Positions 32,219 to 42,253 are shown, numbered from the stretch's first letter. The stretch: DNA of 64,000 bases from Paucisalibacillus globulus DSM 18846 (GCF_000482485.1 NZ_AXVK01000021.1:124001-188000), one strand, 5' to 3'. The notes: generated from the letters alone by a model not told the origin. Numbers and translations: made by a program.

Positions 32219-32331
32219 TTTATTAACCCCCTCATTTGTTATAGGGGTATTATTTGTAACGGCATTTAAACTTATACTCAAAAAATAACAGGCAGGTTCT
32301 AAAAACTTTAAACTTGTGAACAAATGTACTT

Positions 32332-32450
32332 AAACTAATGGGTGCGATAGTACAACAAGGCGGTCTAAAAATGATTGTCTTTTTCTTTTTAAAAATACAA
32401 TAATATTATTTGAATATTATGTTAGTATGGAAAGGAGATATTAAGTTAAC
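32332..32450 (+). repeat. Dispersed terminator/promoter-like element, copy 1
   Basis: AACTAATGGGTGCGATAGT, CAACAAGGCGGT and a TGTCTTTTTCTTTTT tract are followed by TTGAATATTATGTTAGTATGG and AGATATTAAG. The same order of blocks recurs at 35725, 55296 and 56015; shorter forms lie at 33460, 37310 and 55138. Confidence 0.6.
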
Positions 32451-32628
32451 TTGCAGTTTAGTTTAACAAGCAGGTATTACTAAGTGGGATGCCGAACAAT
32501 TAATTAAATGAGTAATTTTTGACGAGAAAGAGCTATTGAATGCGGGGAAAACTAAAGAAAAATAAATTATTGGAATGATTTGAGATCATATGTAGAAATG
32601 ACTTGTCTTAGGAGAGGAGAATAAAAAA

Positions 32629-33138
32629 ATGATTGAATTGAGAAAAATAACCAGCGATAACATAGATGAAGTAATAGCACTTGAGGTTAGAGAAAACCAG
32701 AAAGATTTTATACTTACTACTAACCTCAGAAGTATTGCAGACGCTTATGTGTTGAACGAAGACGGGGAACCTGCTATCCCTTTCGCCATTTATGCTGATG
32801 GAGTTGTAGTGGGGTTTTTGATGTATACTTATGATATATTGGATCATGAATCATTTGAAAATGAAGATTTTTACAGGAAGATGGGCTATTTTGTTTGGCA
32901 TATTATGATTGACAAGCGTTATCAGGGGAAACGGTATGGCAAACTTGCCTTTGAAAAAATGTTGATGGATATTGAAGCGATGCCTTTTGGAGAAGCAGAA
33001 TACGTAGCACTCTTTTATCACACAAGTAATCTCACAGCTAAAGAATTATACGCTTCATTTGGATTTTCAGAAACAGGTATCGTTCAGGGCAATTCTATGT
33101 TGGCTATTAAAAATATAAAAGAAGCATCGGAGATATAG
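32629..33138 (+). CDS. GNAT-family acetyltransferase (polyamine acetyltransferase-like)
   Basis: 169 residues. VGFLMYTYD forms the core strand, then VWHIMIDKRYQGKRYGKLAFEKML gives the Q-G-K-R-Y-G acetyl-CoA loop, and LYASFGFSETG ends the fold. The opening MIELRKITSDNIDEVIAL resembles BltD/PaiA-like spermidine acetyltransferases. AGGAGAGG precedes the ATG. It stands alone between two dispersed elements. Confidence 0.8.
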   Translation: MIELRKITSDNIDEVIALEVRENQKDFILTTNLRSIADAYVLNEDGEPAIPFAIYADGVVVGFLMYTYDILDHESFENEDFYRKMGYFVWHIMIDKRYQGKRYGKLAFEKMLMDIEAMPFGEAEYVALFYHTSNLTAKELYASFGFSETGIVQGNSMLAIKNIKEASEI

Positions 33139-33459
33139 ACTCTCTCGAAATGAAATATAAACTCTCAACTTCTTGACCCATAATAAACACAAATAGCTAT
33201 AAGGAAACCGATTTTCTTAAATCTGTCTCAGCAAAAATATAATATTTATACCGCAATCGGACGCAATTATTTTAGAATTACTAGGTAAAAAAATATCAAA
33301 CTTTATTATAAAAATCGCATAGTACTCCACAAGGAATTAACCCTTTTGATTAATCATTTTTCAAAACGGGTTCTTATCATTTAACTTAAAATATTGATTT
33401 TGGGGGATATTTTACATTAAACTTTATTCCGAACCAACATTATGTAGCTCTTTTTCTAA
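33139..33459. other. Intergenic stretch without a supported gene
   Basis: A/T-rich with many stops in every frame; no gene or clear RNA signal was seen. Confidence 0.5.
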
Positions 33460-33524
33460 TTCAACTAACTGGTGCAATAGTTCAAAAGAGCAACGATGAT
33501 TTACCAGTGTTGCTCTTCTTTACT
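33460..33524. repeat. Dispersed element, copy 2 (short form)
   Basis: CAACTAACTGGTGCAATAGT, then TCAAAAGAGCAACG...GTTGCTCTTCTTTACTTT, where AAGAGCAAC pairs with GTTGCTCTT and a T-tract follows. It doubles as a terminator. Confidence 0.65.
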
Positions 33525-34364
33525 TTAAAAATACTTTTTATAAAACTCTTGCCGAAGTCTTCCACTTAATTAAGCATAAATTCTAGTTGTTTCACTTTTT
33601 TCGTGACCTAACAGGCTTTGAATAACTTCTAGCGGAGCTCCGTTATTCAGCAGGTGAGTTGCATAACTATGCCTTAACTGGTGAGGGTGAATAGTTTTAT
33701 TAATTTTTGCACGTTTGGATATCCGTTTAATGATGTATCTCATTTGAGCTATACTCATCCTATGCGGAGAACGTTCGGTAACGAATATAGCTGGATCATT
33801 GTCATCTCTACTATCTAAATACTTCTTTAACCAAATATCGCAACGTATATTGAAGTACACTTCTCGTTCTTTATCCCCCTTCCCACGAACAATAGCAGAT
33901 TGATTTCCCCAATTAATACTATTTCGGTCCAATGAAACAATATCCCCTATTCGACATCCAGTAGAAAACATAAATTCAAATAAAGCTTTCTCTACTGGAA
34001 TAAAGCACGCATCCCGTAGACACTCAATTTCTCTTTCAGTAAGAAACTTTGGAATCCTTTTACCTACCTTTGGTTCTTTAATTTTACTAGCGGGATTTAA
34101 CTCAATAATGCCTTCCTCGTGTGACCATCGAAATAGGGAACGAATAAATCTAATACGATGAGACAAACTTGATGGTTTTAGATTATTACTAGATTCAGCT
34201 AAATAATTCTTTAGTTGTAGGGTTGTTATATTATTCATATTGATATTCCCAAGATAACCAATTAGTAGTTTTGCTTGAAGCCTATAAGCATTTAATGTTT
34301 GTGCGGAAAATCCCTTAATCTTCTTATCTGCCTCATAACCCTATGCGGCATCCGATAATAACAT
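33525..34364 (-). pseudogene. Tyrosine recombinase (XerC/D type) with two nonsense codons
   Basis: The full frame from ATG 34364 to TAA 33525 would encode 279 residues. The core-binding domain (KKIKGFSAQTLNAYRLQAK) and catalytic motifs TGCRIGD, HPHQLRHSYATHLL, LLGHEKSETTRIY all remain. TAG 34343-34341 breaks it at codon 8. TAA 33572-33570 stops it right after the catalytic Tyr, although LSGRLRQEFYKKYF, the normal tail of such enzymes, follows in frame. Once an integrase of Bacillus mobile DNA; now probably dead. Confidence 0.85.
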
Positions 34365-34582
34365 AATTACTCACTCCCGAAATTATTAATATCAATATCA
34401 TTTCCAGGTAGTCAAGTAAAATAATTATTTAAATAATTCGGATTAATTGAATGGAATTTAATGTTAAAATTAAGTTACGTTATTGAACTAAAGGACAGGT
34501 TAATGGAACAAGCAGGGATTTATAAAGTTTTTAGAGAAATAGTCTTAATACTAAGTCAATATAGAAAGAAAGGCTGATAAAA

Positions 34583-35701
34583 GTGGAAGAAGTATTTAAA
34601 ATCGCTGAAATATTGGTGGAAAATTTAAAAACGAAATATAAGGATGATATTGCTCTAATTGCATATTATGGTTCCTATGCTCAAGGAAAAGCAACTAAAT
34701 TATCAGATTTAGATATGTTTTTTATACCTAGTACAGATAGAGGTTTTCAAGCTAGTTTTCAATTTGTTTTAGGTGGGATTGGTTATGACTTATTCCCAAT
34801 TAGTTGGGAAAGGGCAGAAAGAATTGCGTCATTCGAGGAGCCTATTGTTTCCATTATTGCAGATTCAAAAATCTTATACGTAAAAACCGACGAGGATCAA
34901 AAACGATTTAACCAAATAAGAGATGAAATTTCAAAAATCGAGAGACCGGAAAGTAGAAAGGGAATGATAGATAAAGCATTCTTGAAGGTAAAAGATTGTT
35001 ATCTTCATCTTTATAAAATGAATATAGAGAAGTCCAGTGATAATCTTTCTGCTATAAGATATGAATCTTATGAGATATTAACAAATATTTTTGAAAGTCT
35101 TGCTATGGTTAATCAGGTATATTTGAAAAGATGGTGGGGAGGAAGTCTTGAACAAATAAATGAATTAAAAATAAAACCAGCTAATCTTGAAAAGCTGGTA
35201 AACACAATCATAGTATCTAAGGCTTATAATGAAATTCAAAGAGCCAGTGAAGAACTTTTGAATAATATGCGGTTATTGGTAATTACAGAGCAAGAAAAAA
35301 TTGCCCAGATTCCAAAGTTCACTTCCCTTTTTAAAGGTTTTTATGAAGAAGAAAAATCAATCTTTAATAAAGTTGTTTCTGCTTGTGATAGAGGAGATTA
35401 TAAAGGTGCATTTTTCGCTACAATTCAACTTCAAAATGAAATTATGAGGTTTTTGGCATTCGCTGAAAAAGGAGTTTGGTATAACCAACTTATTACTTTC
35501 GATATTTTAAATGAAGTGTACCAACGTCTAGCGTTCTATGATCTAATCTCAATTTATAATCCAAATGATCTTAATTCATTAAAGGATGCTGTTATTGAAC
35601 TTGATATATCGGTAAAAAACTTTTTAGAATCAAGAGGAGTCAATCTGGAGATTTTTAACAACTTTGAAGACTTTCAAAAACTTGTAGAACAATCACTCTA
35701 A
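34583..35701 (+). CDS. Nucleotidyltransferase-fold protein
   Basis: 372 residues. AYYGSYAQGKATKLSDLDMFF near residue 27 is the polymerase-beta-like G-S-x-A-x-G and S-D-x-D-x active site, with two metal-binding aspartates. The remaining helical part resembles a HEPN or KNTase C-domain. Relatives include aminoglycoside nucleotidyltransferases, but resistance cannot be read from the sequence. AGAAAGGCTG precedes a GTG start. Confidence 0.75.
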   Translation: MEEVFKIAEILVENLKTKYKDDIALIAYYGSYAQGKATKLSDLDMFFIPSTDRGFQASFQFVLGGIGYDLFPISWERAERIASFEEPIVSIIADSKILYVKTDEDQKRFNQIRDEISKIERPESRKGMIDKAFLKVKDCYLHLYKMNIEKSSDNLSAIRYESYEILTNIFESLAMVNQVYLKRWWGGSLEQINELKIKPANLEKLVNTIIVSKAYNEIQRASEELLNNMRLLVITEQEKIAQIPKFTSLFKGFYEEEKSIFNKVVSACDRGDYKGAFFATIQLQNEIMRFLAFAEKGVWYNQLITFDILNEVYQRLAFYDLISIYNPNDLNSLKDAVIELDISVKNFLESRGVNLEIFNNFEDFQKLVEQSL

Positions 35702-35724
35702 AAGGATTGAATAATCCTTATTCA

Positions 35725-35870
35725 ACAAACGGGTGCAAGAGTTGAAAAAGGTGATCCAATAGGGTCACCTGTTTCTAATGATTAAGATTTTGTAATATTA
35801 TGTTAGTATTGGGGTAGGGTAACAGATATTAAGCTAATGTAGCAGTTTAGGAGAATAAGGAAGTTAAAGA
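35725..35870 (+). repeat. Dispersed element, copy 3
   Basis: CAAACGGGTGCAAGAGTTGAA, then the hairpin AGGTGATCC...GGGTCACCT, followed by GTAATATTATGTTAGTATTG and AGATATTAAGCTAATG, as in copy 1 at 32332. Confidence 0.65.
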
Positions 35871-35918
35871 AATAGAATTATATCCCCTTTAAAAAAATTA
35901 TTTCAAGGGGCATATAAT

Positions 35919-36392
35919 CTAAGAGTATACTCTAATAATTAGATCCGAAGAAATTGGTTTTAGTCCCATTTCCCTCGCCCAAATTGATAATTGCCCAATA
36001 TGATGAATCTCATGAGAAATCATATGACGAATGATCTTTCCATTGGTAAATAAATATGTAGTACCATTCCTGCTATTTATTTCTACTTTTCTTTTTTCAA
36101 AGTCATCAGACATTTTCCAAAGAAAATATTGAGTTATTGTTTTGGTGAAATTTGAAAATTTTATTACATCCTCTAAACAAGAAATGGAATCTTTTTCGGC
36201 ATAAACAAGTGGCTCTTTAAGCATATAATTAACCCAAACCAGTTCACAATCTATAATATGAACAAGATTTTTTAAAATACTTCCCATACCGCCAATTCTT
36301 TCTACTCGCAACTCTTCTACAGATAAGGATTCACACCATTTAAACCAATCTTCTCGTACCTGCCAGTTATATAAAAACATATCTAACATCAT
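35919..36392 (-). CDS. DinB-family protein
   Basis: 157 residues with the four-helix DinB fold. Metal-ligand histidines appear in LVHIIDCELVW, RHMISHEIHHIGQLSIWARE and similar helices (H-x3-H spacing). DinB proteins include bacillithiol-dependent transferases. AAAGGAGCG precedes the ATG. It is divergent from the HAD gene. Confidence 0.85.
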   Translation of the reverse strand: MMLDMFLYNWQVREDWFKWCESLSVEELRVERIGGMGSILKNLVHIIDCELVWVNYMLKEPLVYAEKDSISCLEDVIKFSNFTKTITQYFLWKMSDDFEKRKVEINSRNGTTYLFTNGKIIRHMISHEIHHIGQLSIWAREMGLKPISSDLIIRVYS

Positions 36393-36512
36393 ACTCGCTC
36401 CTTTAGAAAGAATACTCTGTATCTATATTAACCTTAAATACTAATAATTTGGTACAATTTGTTTAAATAAGAGTAACATTACTACTCTTAAAATAATTTA
36501 AAGGAGCTATAA

Positions 36513-37286
36513 ACGAAGTATAAAATTGTTTTTTTTGATGTTGATGGAACTATTACTAACCATGAGGATGGTAGCATTTCAAGCAGTACCAAGGAAGTGA
36601 TTGAATTGTTACAAACAAAGGGGCTAAAGGTTGTAGTAGCAACAGGTAGACCATTATCCATGTGTAACGAAATAGAAGCGTTAGGAATTCATACTTTCAT
36701 TACCGCTAATGGAGCATATGTAAAACATAATAAAAAAATCATTCATAAAGTGCCAATGGATAAGAGAATAGTTCAAGAAGTGGTTGAATTTGCATATGCA
36801 GAGAATCATGGATTATCATTCTATTCGGAAGATTTTAGTATGAATGGTGTAAAGAATGACAACATATTAAAAGCATTAAGGGAAACCTTATCACTAAAGG
36901 ATTATCCTAACATAAACCAACAAGTATATAATCATGAGATATTTTTAATATGTCTCTTCGCAAATAACGAAATGGTCGAGAAATATATTAAGAAATTCCC
37001 GCACCTAACCTTTAAAAGATGGCATCCCTTTGTATTAAATGTATTAGAAGAAGACATATCAAAATCTTTAGCAATTATCAAAGTATTAGAGTATTTTAAT
37101 ATTGATAAGTCTGAGGCTATTGCGTTTGGGGATGGAGAGAACGACATAGATATGTTGGAATTAGTAGGACTTGGCATTGCGATGGGGAATGGAAACGAAA
37201 AATTAAAAATGGTAGCAGATTTTATAACAAAAAAATCGAGTGAAGATGGGATAGCTTTTGCATTGAAGAAGTACGGGGTTATTTAA
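36513..37286 (+). CDS. HAD-superfamily hydrolase, Cof/YkrA type
   Basis: About 257 residues. Motif I FFDVDGTIT begins a few codons after the proposed start; later come VVATGRP (motif II) and AIAFGDGENDIDMLE (motif IV). The only ATG/GTG/TTG start downstream (GTG 36597) would remove motif I. A TAA at 36510-36512 and AAGGAG at 36501-36506 point to ACG 36513 as start, an unusual codon or a mutated ATG. Cof-type HADs dephosphorylate sugar phosphates or flavin precursors. Confidence 0.75.
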   Translation, partial: TKYKIVFFDVDGTITNHEDGSISSSTKEVIELLQTKGLKVVVATGRPLSMCNEIEALGIHTFITANGAYVKHNKKIIHKVPMDKRIVQEVVEFAYAENHGLSFYSEDFSMNGVKNDNILKALRETLSLKDYPNINQQVYNHEIFLICLFANNEMVEKYIKKFPHLTFKRWHPFVLNVLEEDISKSLAIIKVLEYFNIDKSEAIAFGDGENDIDMLELVGLGIAMGNGNEKLKMVADFITKKSSEDGIAFALKKYGVI

Positions 37287-37309
37287 CCGAAAAAGAATGT
37301 GAAGTATTG

Positions 37310-37375
37310 TACTTAAAGTAACGGGTGCATTACCTCAAGAAGGAAAAGTGCGCTTTTTCTTCAACTAAAGATACA
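37310..37375 (+). repeat. Dispersed element, copy 4 (short form)
   Basis: AAGTAACGGGTGCATTACCT, CAAGAAGGAAAAGTGCGCTTTTTCTTCAACT, with AGAAGGAAAA...TTTTTCTTC pairing. It ends the HAD gene and acts as a terminator. Confidence 0.6.
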
Positions 37376-37457
37376 GTTTTATTTTATATTTTCTCTTCCG
37401 TCTTTCAAAAGATTGCTTTAGATTAAGCATGTGAGGTAGATTAAAGGAGTGGTTAGA

Positions 37458-38036
37458 ATGACAGTTGTTCAAGTTTTTTTGAAAATCCCTGATGGAATAA
37501 TAAAGAAGATTGATACCGGAGAATATAAAATAATTGGTGGCGTGGTACGTGATAACAAAGGACAACTTGTCAAACATCTTAGTGAAGCCAGTAAGACAGA
37601 GATTATTCTTCATTATGCCTGGAATAATAGGGATACCCTTATTAAGATAGGTAAGAGTGGTTATAAGCTAACAAGACATTATTTTGATTCAAAAAAAGTA
37701 CAACAACCTGTTGTGAAATTTAAAAAGGCTTTTAAGGTTTACCTGGACGCTGTGTGCAAAGGGGCTCTTACTACGGAGTTGATTTCAGATATGATGGAGC
37801 GTTTGGATGAAGTAAAAAGGATTCCAAATTACGAAAAGATCAACATTCCACTTTCAATGCAGGAGATTGATTTGCTTATGAATGGATTGTTTGAATATAC
37901 AAACAAACTTGCATCGGATAATGCAATTGAACTAACCGGCCTAGAGAAAAAAGCACTTTTGAAATCTGAGAATCTATTTACTAATTTGGAATGTTTTCTT
38001 AAAACACAAAATCGCATATTTAAACTATCTTCATAG
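37458..38036 (+). CDS. Hypothetical protein, 192 residues
   Basis: Start set at ATG 37458 (AAAGGAG 8 nt upstream). It is a soluble protein without signal or membrane segments. The N-terminus is beta-rich (VVQVFLKIPDGIIKKIDTGE, GGVVRDNKGQLVKHL), the C-terminus helical. No family recognised. A 20-bp perfect palindrome follows at 38043. Confidence 0.65.
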   Translation: MTVVQVFLKIPDGIIKKIDTGEYKIIGGVVRDNKGQLVKHLSEASKTEIILHYAWNNRDTLIKIGKSGYKLTRHYFDSKKVQQPVVKFKKAFKVYLDAVCKGALTTELISDMMERLDEVKRIPNYEKINIPLSMQEIDLLMNGLFEYTNKLASDNAIELTGLEKKALLKSENLFTNLECFLKTQNRIFKLSS

Positions 38037-38042
38037 TTTGTA

Positions 38043-38062
38043 ATGACAACAGCTGTTGTCAT
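38043..38062. repeat. 20-bp perfect palindrome
   Basis: ATGACAACAGCTGTTGTCAT reads the same on both strands. It has no loop and no T-tract, so it is a weak terminator at best; it could be a protein binding site. Confidence 0.5.
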
Positions 38063-38219
38063 CTTGTTGGAACCATTACTAATTACTATGTCTAAACACA
38101 GATATTACAATAAAAAATAGCAAGCAAATTGTGTTGCTAATTCACTTGCTAAATATGATGATATTATCAATTTTGCACCTCTAACTGAACCGTTTAAACT
38201 TAATAATGGGGCGCAGATA

Positions 38220-39179
38220 TTATAGGGTAAGGGTTGTACCGATGTTCTTTTGAATGGCTTGTTGATAAATTATGTTTCCAACGACAACATCAAATAGGGC
38301 CATACCTACTGATTTGAATACAATCGTTTGGTCTTCGGCTTTGGTTTTGTTAGGATTTTTGAGATAGCTAGACATTGGGAGGATAGCTTCTCTTGTTATC
38401 CATCCTTTTTCAAGTGGCTGTATTAAATCCCCTGATTCTTCTAAAGCATCTGCGGTGTCTAGTAGAATACAGTCTGTCAATTGGTAGAGACATTCTGGGA
38501 ATTCTCGCATGTCAGGTTGAAATGATCCAATCCCAATGATTAATTTTCCTTGAAGTAATTCCTGATTATCTGGGAGTACTGGTGACTTAGCGGTGGTTGT
38601 CGTAATAATGATGTCAGCAGGAGCTATTGCTTGTTCTACGGTGTTTGCCTCAACTAGTTTAATCTCGTTTCCTATCCACTTTTGTAGTTTTTCTTTGAAG
38701 GTAGGTATCTTTTCTGGTGAACGATTAAATAAATAGATTTCTTTAATGGGACGTTCGGCACAAGCGGCTACGGCTTGGTAAAGTCCTTGGACACCTGTTC
38801 CCATGATAGCCACTTTGGATGCGTCTGGCTTGGCAAGATGCCTGATGGCTGACCCACCGATGGCTCCTGTTCGAAAGCCAGTTAAAAAGGACCCATCTAG
38901 TAAACATTCTATTTGACCTGTTTTTCTATTATTCAATAGAACTAATCCATGAATGGTTTTCTCCACATTATTTGGAAAAATGGTGACTAGCTTCGTACCA
39001 ATGGAATCTTCTGTTATACAAGGCATTAATACTAATGTATCATCTCCATCTGTTACTTGTGTTCGAACCGGTGCCTTATAACGATTGGCTTCATAAATTT
39101 GGTATGCTTGGTCAATTCCATCCACAACCTCCTTCATTGTAATGGCTTGTCTGATATCGTTTTCGTTTAAAAATAACAT
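38220..39179 (-). CDS. Ornithine cyclodeaminase / mu-crystallin family protein
   Basis: 319 residues. N-terminal FLNENDIRQAITMKEVVDGI, then GFRTGAIGGSAIRHLA and the NAD-binding KVAIMGTGVQGLYQAVAAC. The family includes ornithine cyclodeaminase, alanine dehydrogenase-like and ketimine reductases acting on amino acids. It stands alone, so the substrate is open. AAGGGGGAA lies ahead of the ATG. Confidence 0.85.
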   Translation of the reverse strand: MLFLNENDIRQAITMKEVVDGIDQAYQIYEANRYKAPVRTQVTDGDDTLVLMPCITEDSIGTKLVTIFPNNVEKTIHGLVLLNNRKTGQIECLLDGSFLTGFRTGAIGGSAIRHLAKPDASKVAIMGTGVQGLYQAVAACAERPIKEIYLFNRSPEKIPTFKEKLQKWIGNEIKLVEANTVEQAIAPADIIITTTTAKSPVLPDNQELLQGKLIIGIGSFQPDMREFPECLYQLTDCILLDTADALEESGDLIQPLEKGWITREAILPMSSYLKNPNKTKAEDQTIVFKSVGMALFDVVVGNIIYQQAIQKNIGTTLTL

Positions 39180-39348
39180 ACAATTCCCCCTTTATAGCCA
39201 TATAATTAATCTTAACATTTAGAATATTAATTTTGTAGTACTATATGAGTTTGCCTTGTGATAAATGAAAAGTTAATTATAAGTACGGGTTTAAAAATAA
39301 GTCATTCTTAACTGGCCTAAAGTATCAAAATTTTTAGGTGGAACCATA

Positions 39349-39411
39349 GAGGAAAAAGAGGGAATTGGTATTCCAATACAATTTAGTTTTGGTTAGGAAT
39401 AATTTGATAAA
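39349..39411 (+). pseudogene. Fragment of an M23 peptidase gene 3' end
   Basis: GAGGGAATTGGTATTCC and TTAGGAATAATTTGATAA match the end of the M23 gene (9009-9072) at the DNA level. The reading frame gives EEKEGIGIPIQF then diverges. No other part of the gene is present. The rest of 39180-39654 holds only a hairpin, TTCCTCG...CGAGGAA, near 39433. Confidence 0.6.
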
Positions 39412-39654
39412 TGAAGAAATAAAATCCTAATTCCTCGTTCGTTAAGCGAGGAACTAGAACTTTATTTTTCTGCAATCGTGGCCATTGCTTGAATAAGCAA
39501 TTTGATCATCTATCCATTCTGAATTCAAAAAAAGCAGACTACCTTTATAAAGTAATCAGCTTTTTGAAAAATTCTATGTAATAAATACCCCACAATCACC
39601 GAGAAGAACAATAATCCATAGTGATTTATCCATAGGGCAAACTCCTTAAATGAA

Positions 39655-40640
39655 TTATAAATCCATTTTCGGTGGTTCCTCATACCAGCCTTTCGATATC
39701 ATGAGCATAATACCTTCCCGTTGGTATTCAAAGATGTCTTTGGCGAAGACTGCATTCTTAATTTGCAGGTCATTCCTTAAACTAAAACCAGCCACAAAAC
39801 CTCCTGCCCCAAGGCTAAGTCCTGAAAGGAGATAATTACAATACATCATTAGCTTTTCAGAGAATGGCGCTATTGTTGAATTAGTTACTGTGCCACCAGG
39901 TGTAGCAGGTGGTTGAATATTATCCTCTAGAGCAATGTTTGAATACTCCCTTATAACTTTTTTAGAAAGTTCTCTTCCTTTGGTAAAGTATTTCTTTATT
40001 TCTTCATCCTTTGCCGTTTGGATAAATCCTTCCAATAGCTGCATACCTGAAATATTCGTCTCAATTAAACGATATATGTTGCTATATTCAACGGAATTAA
40101 TCGGGCGTTTTTTTCCAAGAATATTTGTTCCTTTTACATAATCCTTATTCTGGATATAATCAATTGATTTTGGCATATTGATATAAGTTGGCCGGGATAG
40201 AAAATTATTTTCAAGAAGATATTGTGTGAAATGTTCATAATACGTATCTGATAGCTTCGTGAGATCACTGTATAGCATAATGATATCTTTACGATAGGTC
40301 GATGGTATATGATTTGCATATAATCCTAAGCTGATTTCTTTTAGAATTCGACTGAACATAATATCAAAACCATTTTCCCATAACGTTGGTGCCTCTAGAA
40401 TCACATCTTTTTTGGTGAATCCCTCCGGGGCAACAGCTCCTTCATTTTCCATTAAGGTTTTCATTTCAATCGTTTTTTTTTGTGAAGTTGCTCCCACAAA
40501 CCAGACATAAGCTCTTTCGCTTTTGGGTCAGAAGCTTTCTCAATAAAGTACTCTAACATCCGTAAAATGACGCCTTTTTTATGATAGGTCAACCATAGTG
40601 CGCCAAATTCTACTGAACTCATTTTAGGTTTTTCGGTCAT
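39655..40640 (-). pseudogene. DUF3231 gene broken by a frameshift in an A9 run
   Basis: The start ATG 40640 (GGAGG ahead) opens MTEKPKMSSVEFGALWLTYH, typical of the first of two DUF3231 repeats. The frame stops soon after LWEQLHKKK. The remainder continues in another frame (TIEMKTLMENEGAVAPEGF onwards) to 39655, covering both four-helix repeats with LSAGAGG-like GLSLGAGGFVAGF. One more A in the A9 run (40473-40481) would restore a full-length protein of about 328 residues. It could be a real mutation, a phase-variable switch or a sequencing error. Confidence 0.8.
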
Positions 40641-40685
40641 GTATAGTCCTCCAATATTCCGTATGCTTTTCATTGAATATAGCAT

Positions 40686-41031
40686 CTGTATTTTCTGGAG
40701 GTTTATACATTTTTAGTAAATAGAGGAATAAGACCGAAGACATGGTAATATCTCTGGTCTTTCTCATTTTATAGTAGTTTTAAGAATGGTCTATTTTGGT
40801 GTATGGACCAGTTCTGACCCCTGTGTCTTTAAGAATCTGTAGAGATAGTAGTTGATTTGATGAGAAAAGGGATTTCTATTTGATTCTACAAAGGACATTA
40901 GACACATCGAACAAAGAATTGTAAAATTGTTATATAAAATAATCGAAATTGGATGATTTTTTACTTGGTAGTGAGATGAGGTACGTGTATTCCCAAACAT
41001 TAAAATTAAAAAAGTAGGAGTGAGACTTTAT
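40686..41031. other. Intergenic stretch without a supported gene
   Basis: Contains a short hairpin-like repeat near 40730-40770 (AAGACC...GGTCTTT) after the DUF3231 start side; otherwise nothing recognised. Confidence 0.4.
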
Positions 41032-41409
41032 ATGCAATATGATGCAAAGAATGCGGAAGAATATTTAGATATGCTCGAAAATGATTGGCGAAAAGAGAGA
41101 TTGCTCGTAATTCGACAAATGATTCTTGCTTATGCACCCGAGTTGGAAGAGGTGATACGCTATAAGATGTTGAATTATGGTAAAGAGGATAACTATATCT
41201 TTGCATTAAACGCACAAAAACATTATGTCAGCTTCTATGTGGGTACAATAGATAAGATAGCAAATGCAGAAACTCTATTAGATGGCTATAATTATGGAAA
41301 AGGCTGTATTCGTGTCAAAAAGACGATAAAAATTGAGGATACGGGATTGGAGCAGTTTATCCATACAACAATTGATATGTGGCGCGCTGGTGAAGATACA
41401 TCCTGTTGA
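41032..41409 (+). CDS. DUF1801 domain protein (YdhG-like)
   Basis: 125 residues from ATG 41032; GTAGGAG lies 11 nt upstream. The sequence EVIRYKMLNYGKEDNYIFALNAQ and KHYVSFYVG followed by GKGCIRVKK fits DUF1801, small proteins of unknown function found in many Bacilli. Confidence 0.8.
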   Translation: MQYDAKNAEEYLDMLENDWRKERLLVIRQMILAYAPELEEVIRYKMLNYGKEDNYIFALNAQKHYVSFYVGTIDKIANAETLLDGYNYGKGCIRVKKTIKIEDTGLEQFIHTTIDMWRAGEDTSC

Positions 41410-41502
41410 AAAATGATGCTTCCGATTCAGATAAAGGATGGTACGAAGATGACTTATGAAGAAATCATGCAAGGTAGGAAGAATTAGTAGTGATCAAATG
41501 AA

Positions 41503-41900
41503 AAGAATCTTCTTTAATCACGGAGTAAAGGAACCTTATTTCGGTTTGGAGATTGGGGATTTAAAAAAGCTTGTTAAGTAGAGCAGAAAGTTTAGAAAAA
41601 GTTAAAACGCTTATCCAATCTGAATCCAATCTAGAATTGATAGGTATCCATCCTCAGTTTGGCGAAGTAAAATTAAAACAATTATTATCCACATGGTTCG
41701 CTCATGATTTAATACACATTGCTCAAATTGTTCGGGTAATGGCGAAGCGGTATAAAGAAGATGTAGGACATTGGGTGGTGTATTTAGGTAACCTAGTAAT
41801 CTACTGGAGAGTATTTTATAGCAGATTAACTAGATGTAAGACCCTCAACCATGAGTCGGCGAATTATAAGTGGGATATCAAACAGCCAGTCAAAAGCTAA
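41503..41900 (+). pseudogene. Remnant of a DinB-family gene
   Basis: The C-terminal part is readable: LLSTWFAHDLIHIAQIVRVM, then KRYKEDVGHW. This is the second metal-binding helix and tail of DinB proteins. The N-terminal helices are missing and a stop (TAG 41580) interrupts the upstream part that reads FFNHGVKEPYFG-like. No start with a ribosome site. Confidence 0.65.
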
Positions 41901-42003
41901 GGTTTGTTCAACTTACACTCAAACTGAGTCAGTTAGCTACTTGACCTTTTCCACTATGTGTACTAAAATGGTGAGCAACTATAAATTGCAAATTGAATTA
42001 GCT

Positions 42004-42253
42004 GTGAAAAGGACATGAATTATTCTTCGTTTTCTTAACAGAGAACAGGGTCATTGGCTGGAAACCCTGTAGAAAAGTGAATGATTTACCACCTTGGAGC
42101 TATTATAGGGAAATGATTTGATCAAAGTATCTATAATCGGGAAAACCGTTATCTTTTTTTGAGCATAAAACATTCTTACTGGAGTGTTTTTGGAATCAGG
42201 GTGGAACCACGACCGTACTCGTCCCTTCTATTGGGAGGAGTACGGTCTTTTTT
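42004..42253 (+). promoter_or_regulatory. T-box leader 1 of the threonyl-tRNA synthetase gene
   Basis: Stem I-like sequence AGAACAGGGTCATTGGCTGG, the T-box core AGGGTGGAACCACG with the UGGA tRNA-pairing bulge, and a terminator ACCGTACTCGTCCC...GGGAGGAGTACGGT plus T-run. A candidate specifier ACC (Thr) sits in GATTTACCACCTTGG. Uncharged tRNA-Thr would prevent termination. Confidence 0.9.
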
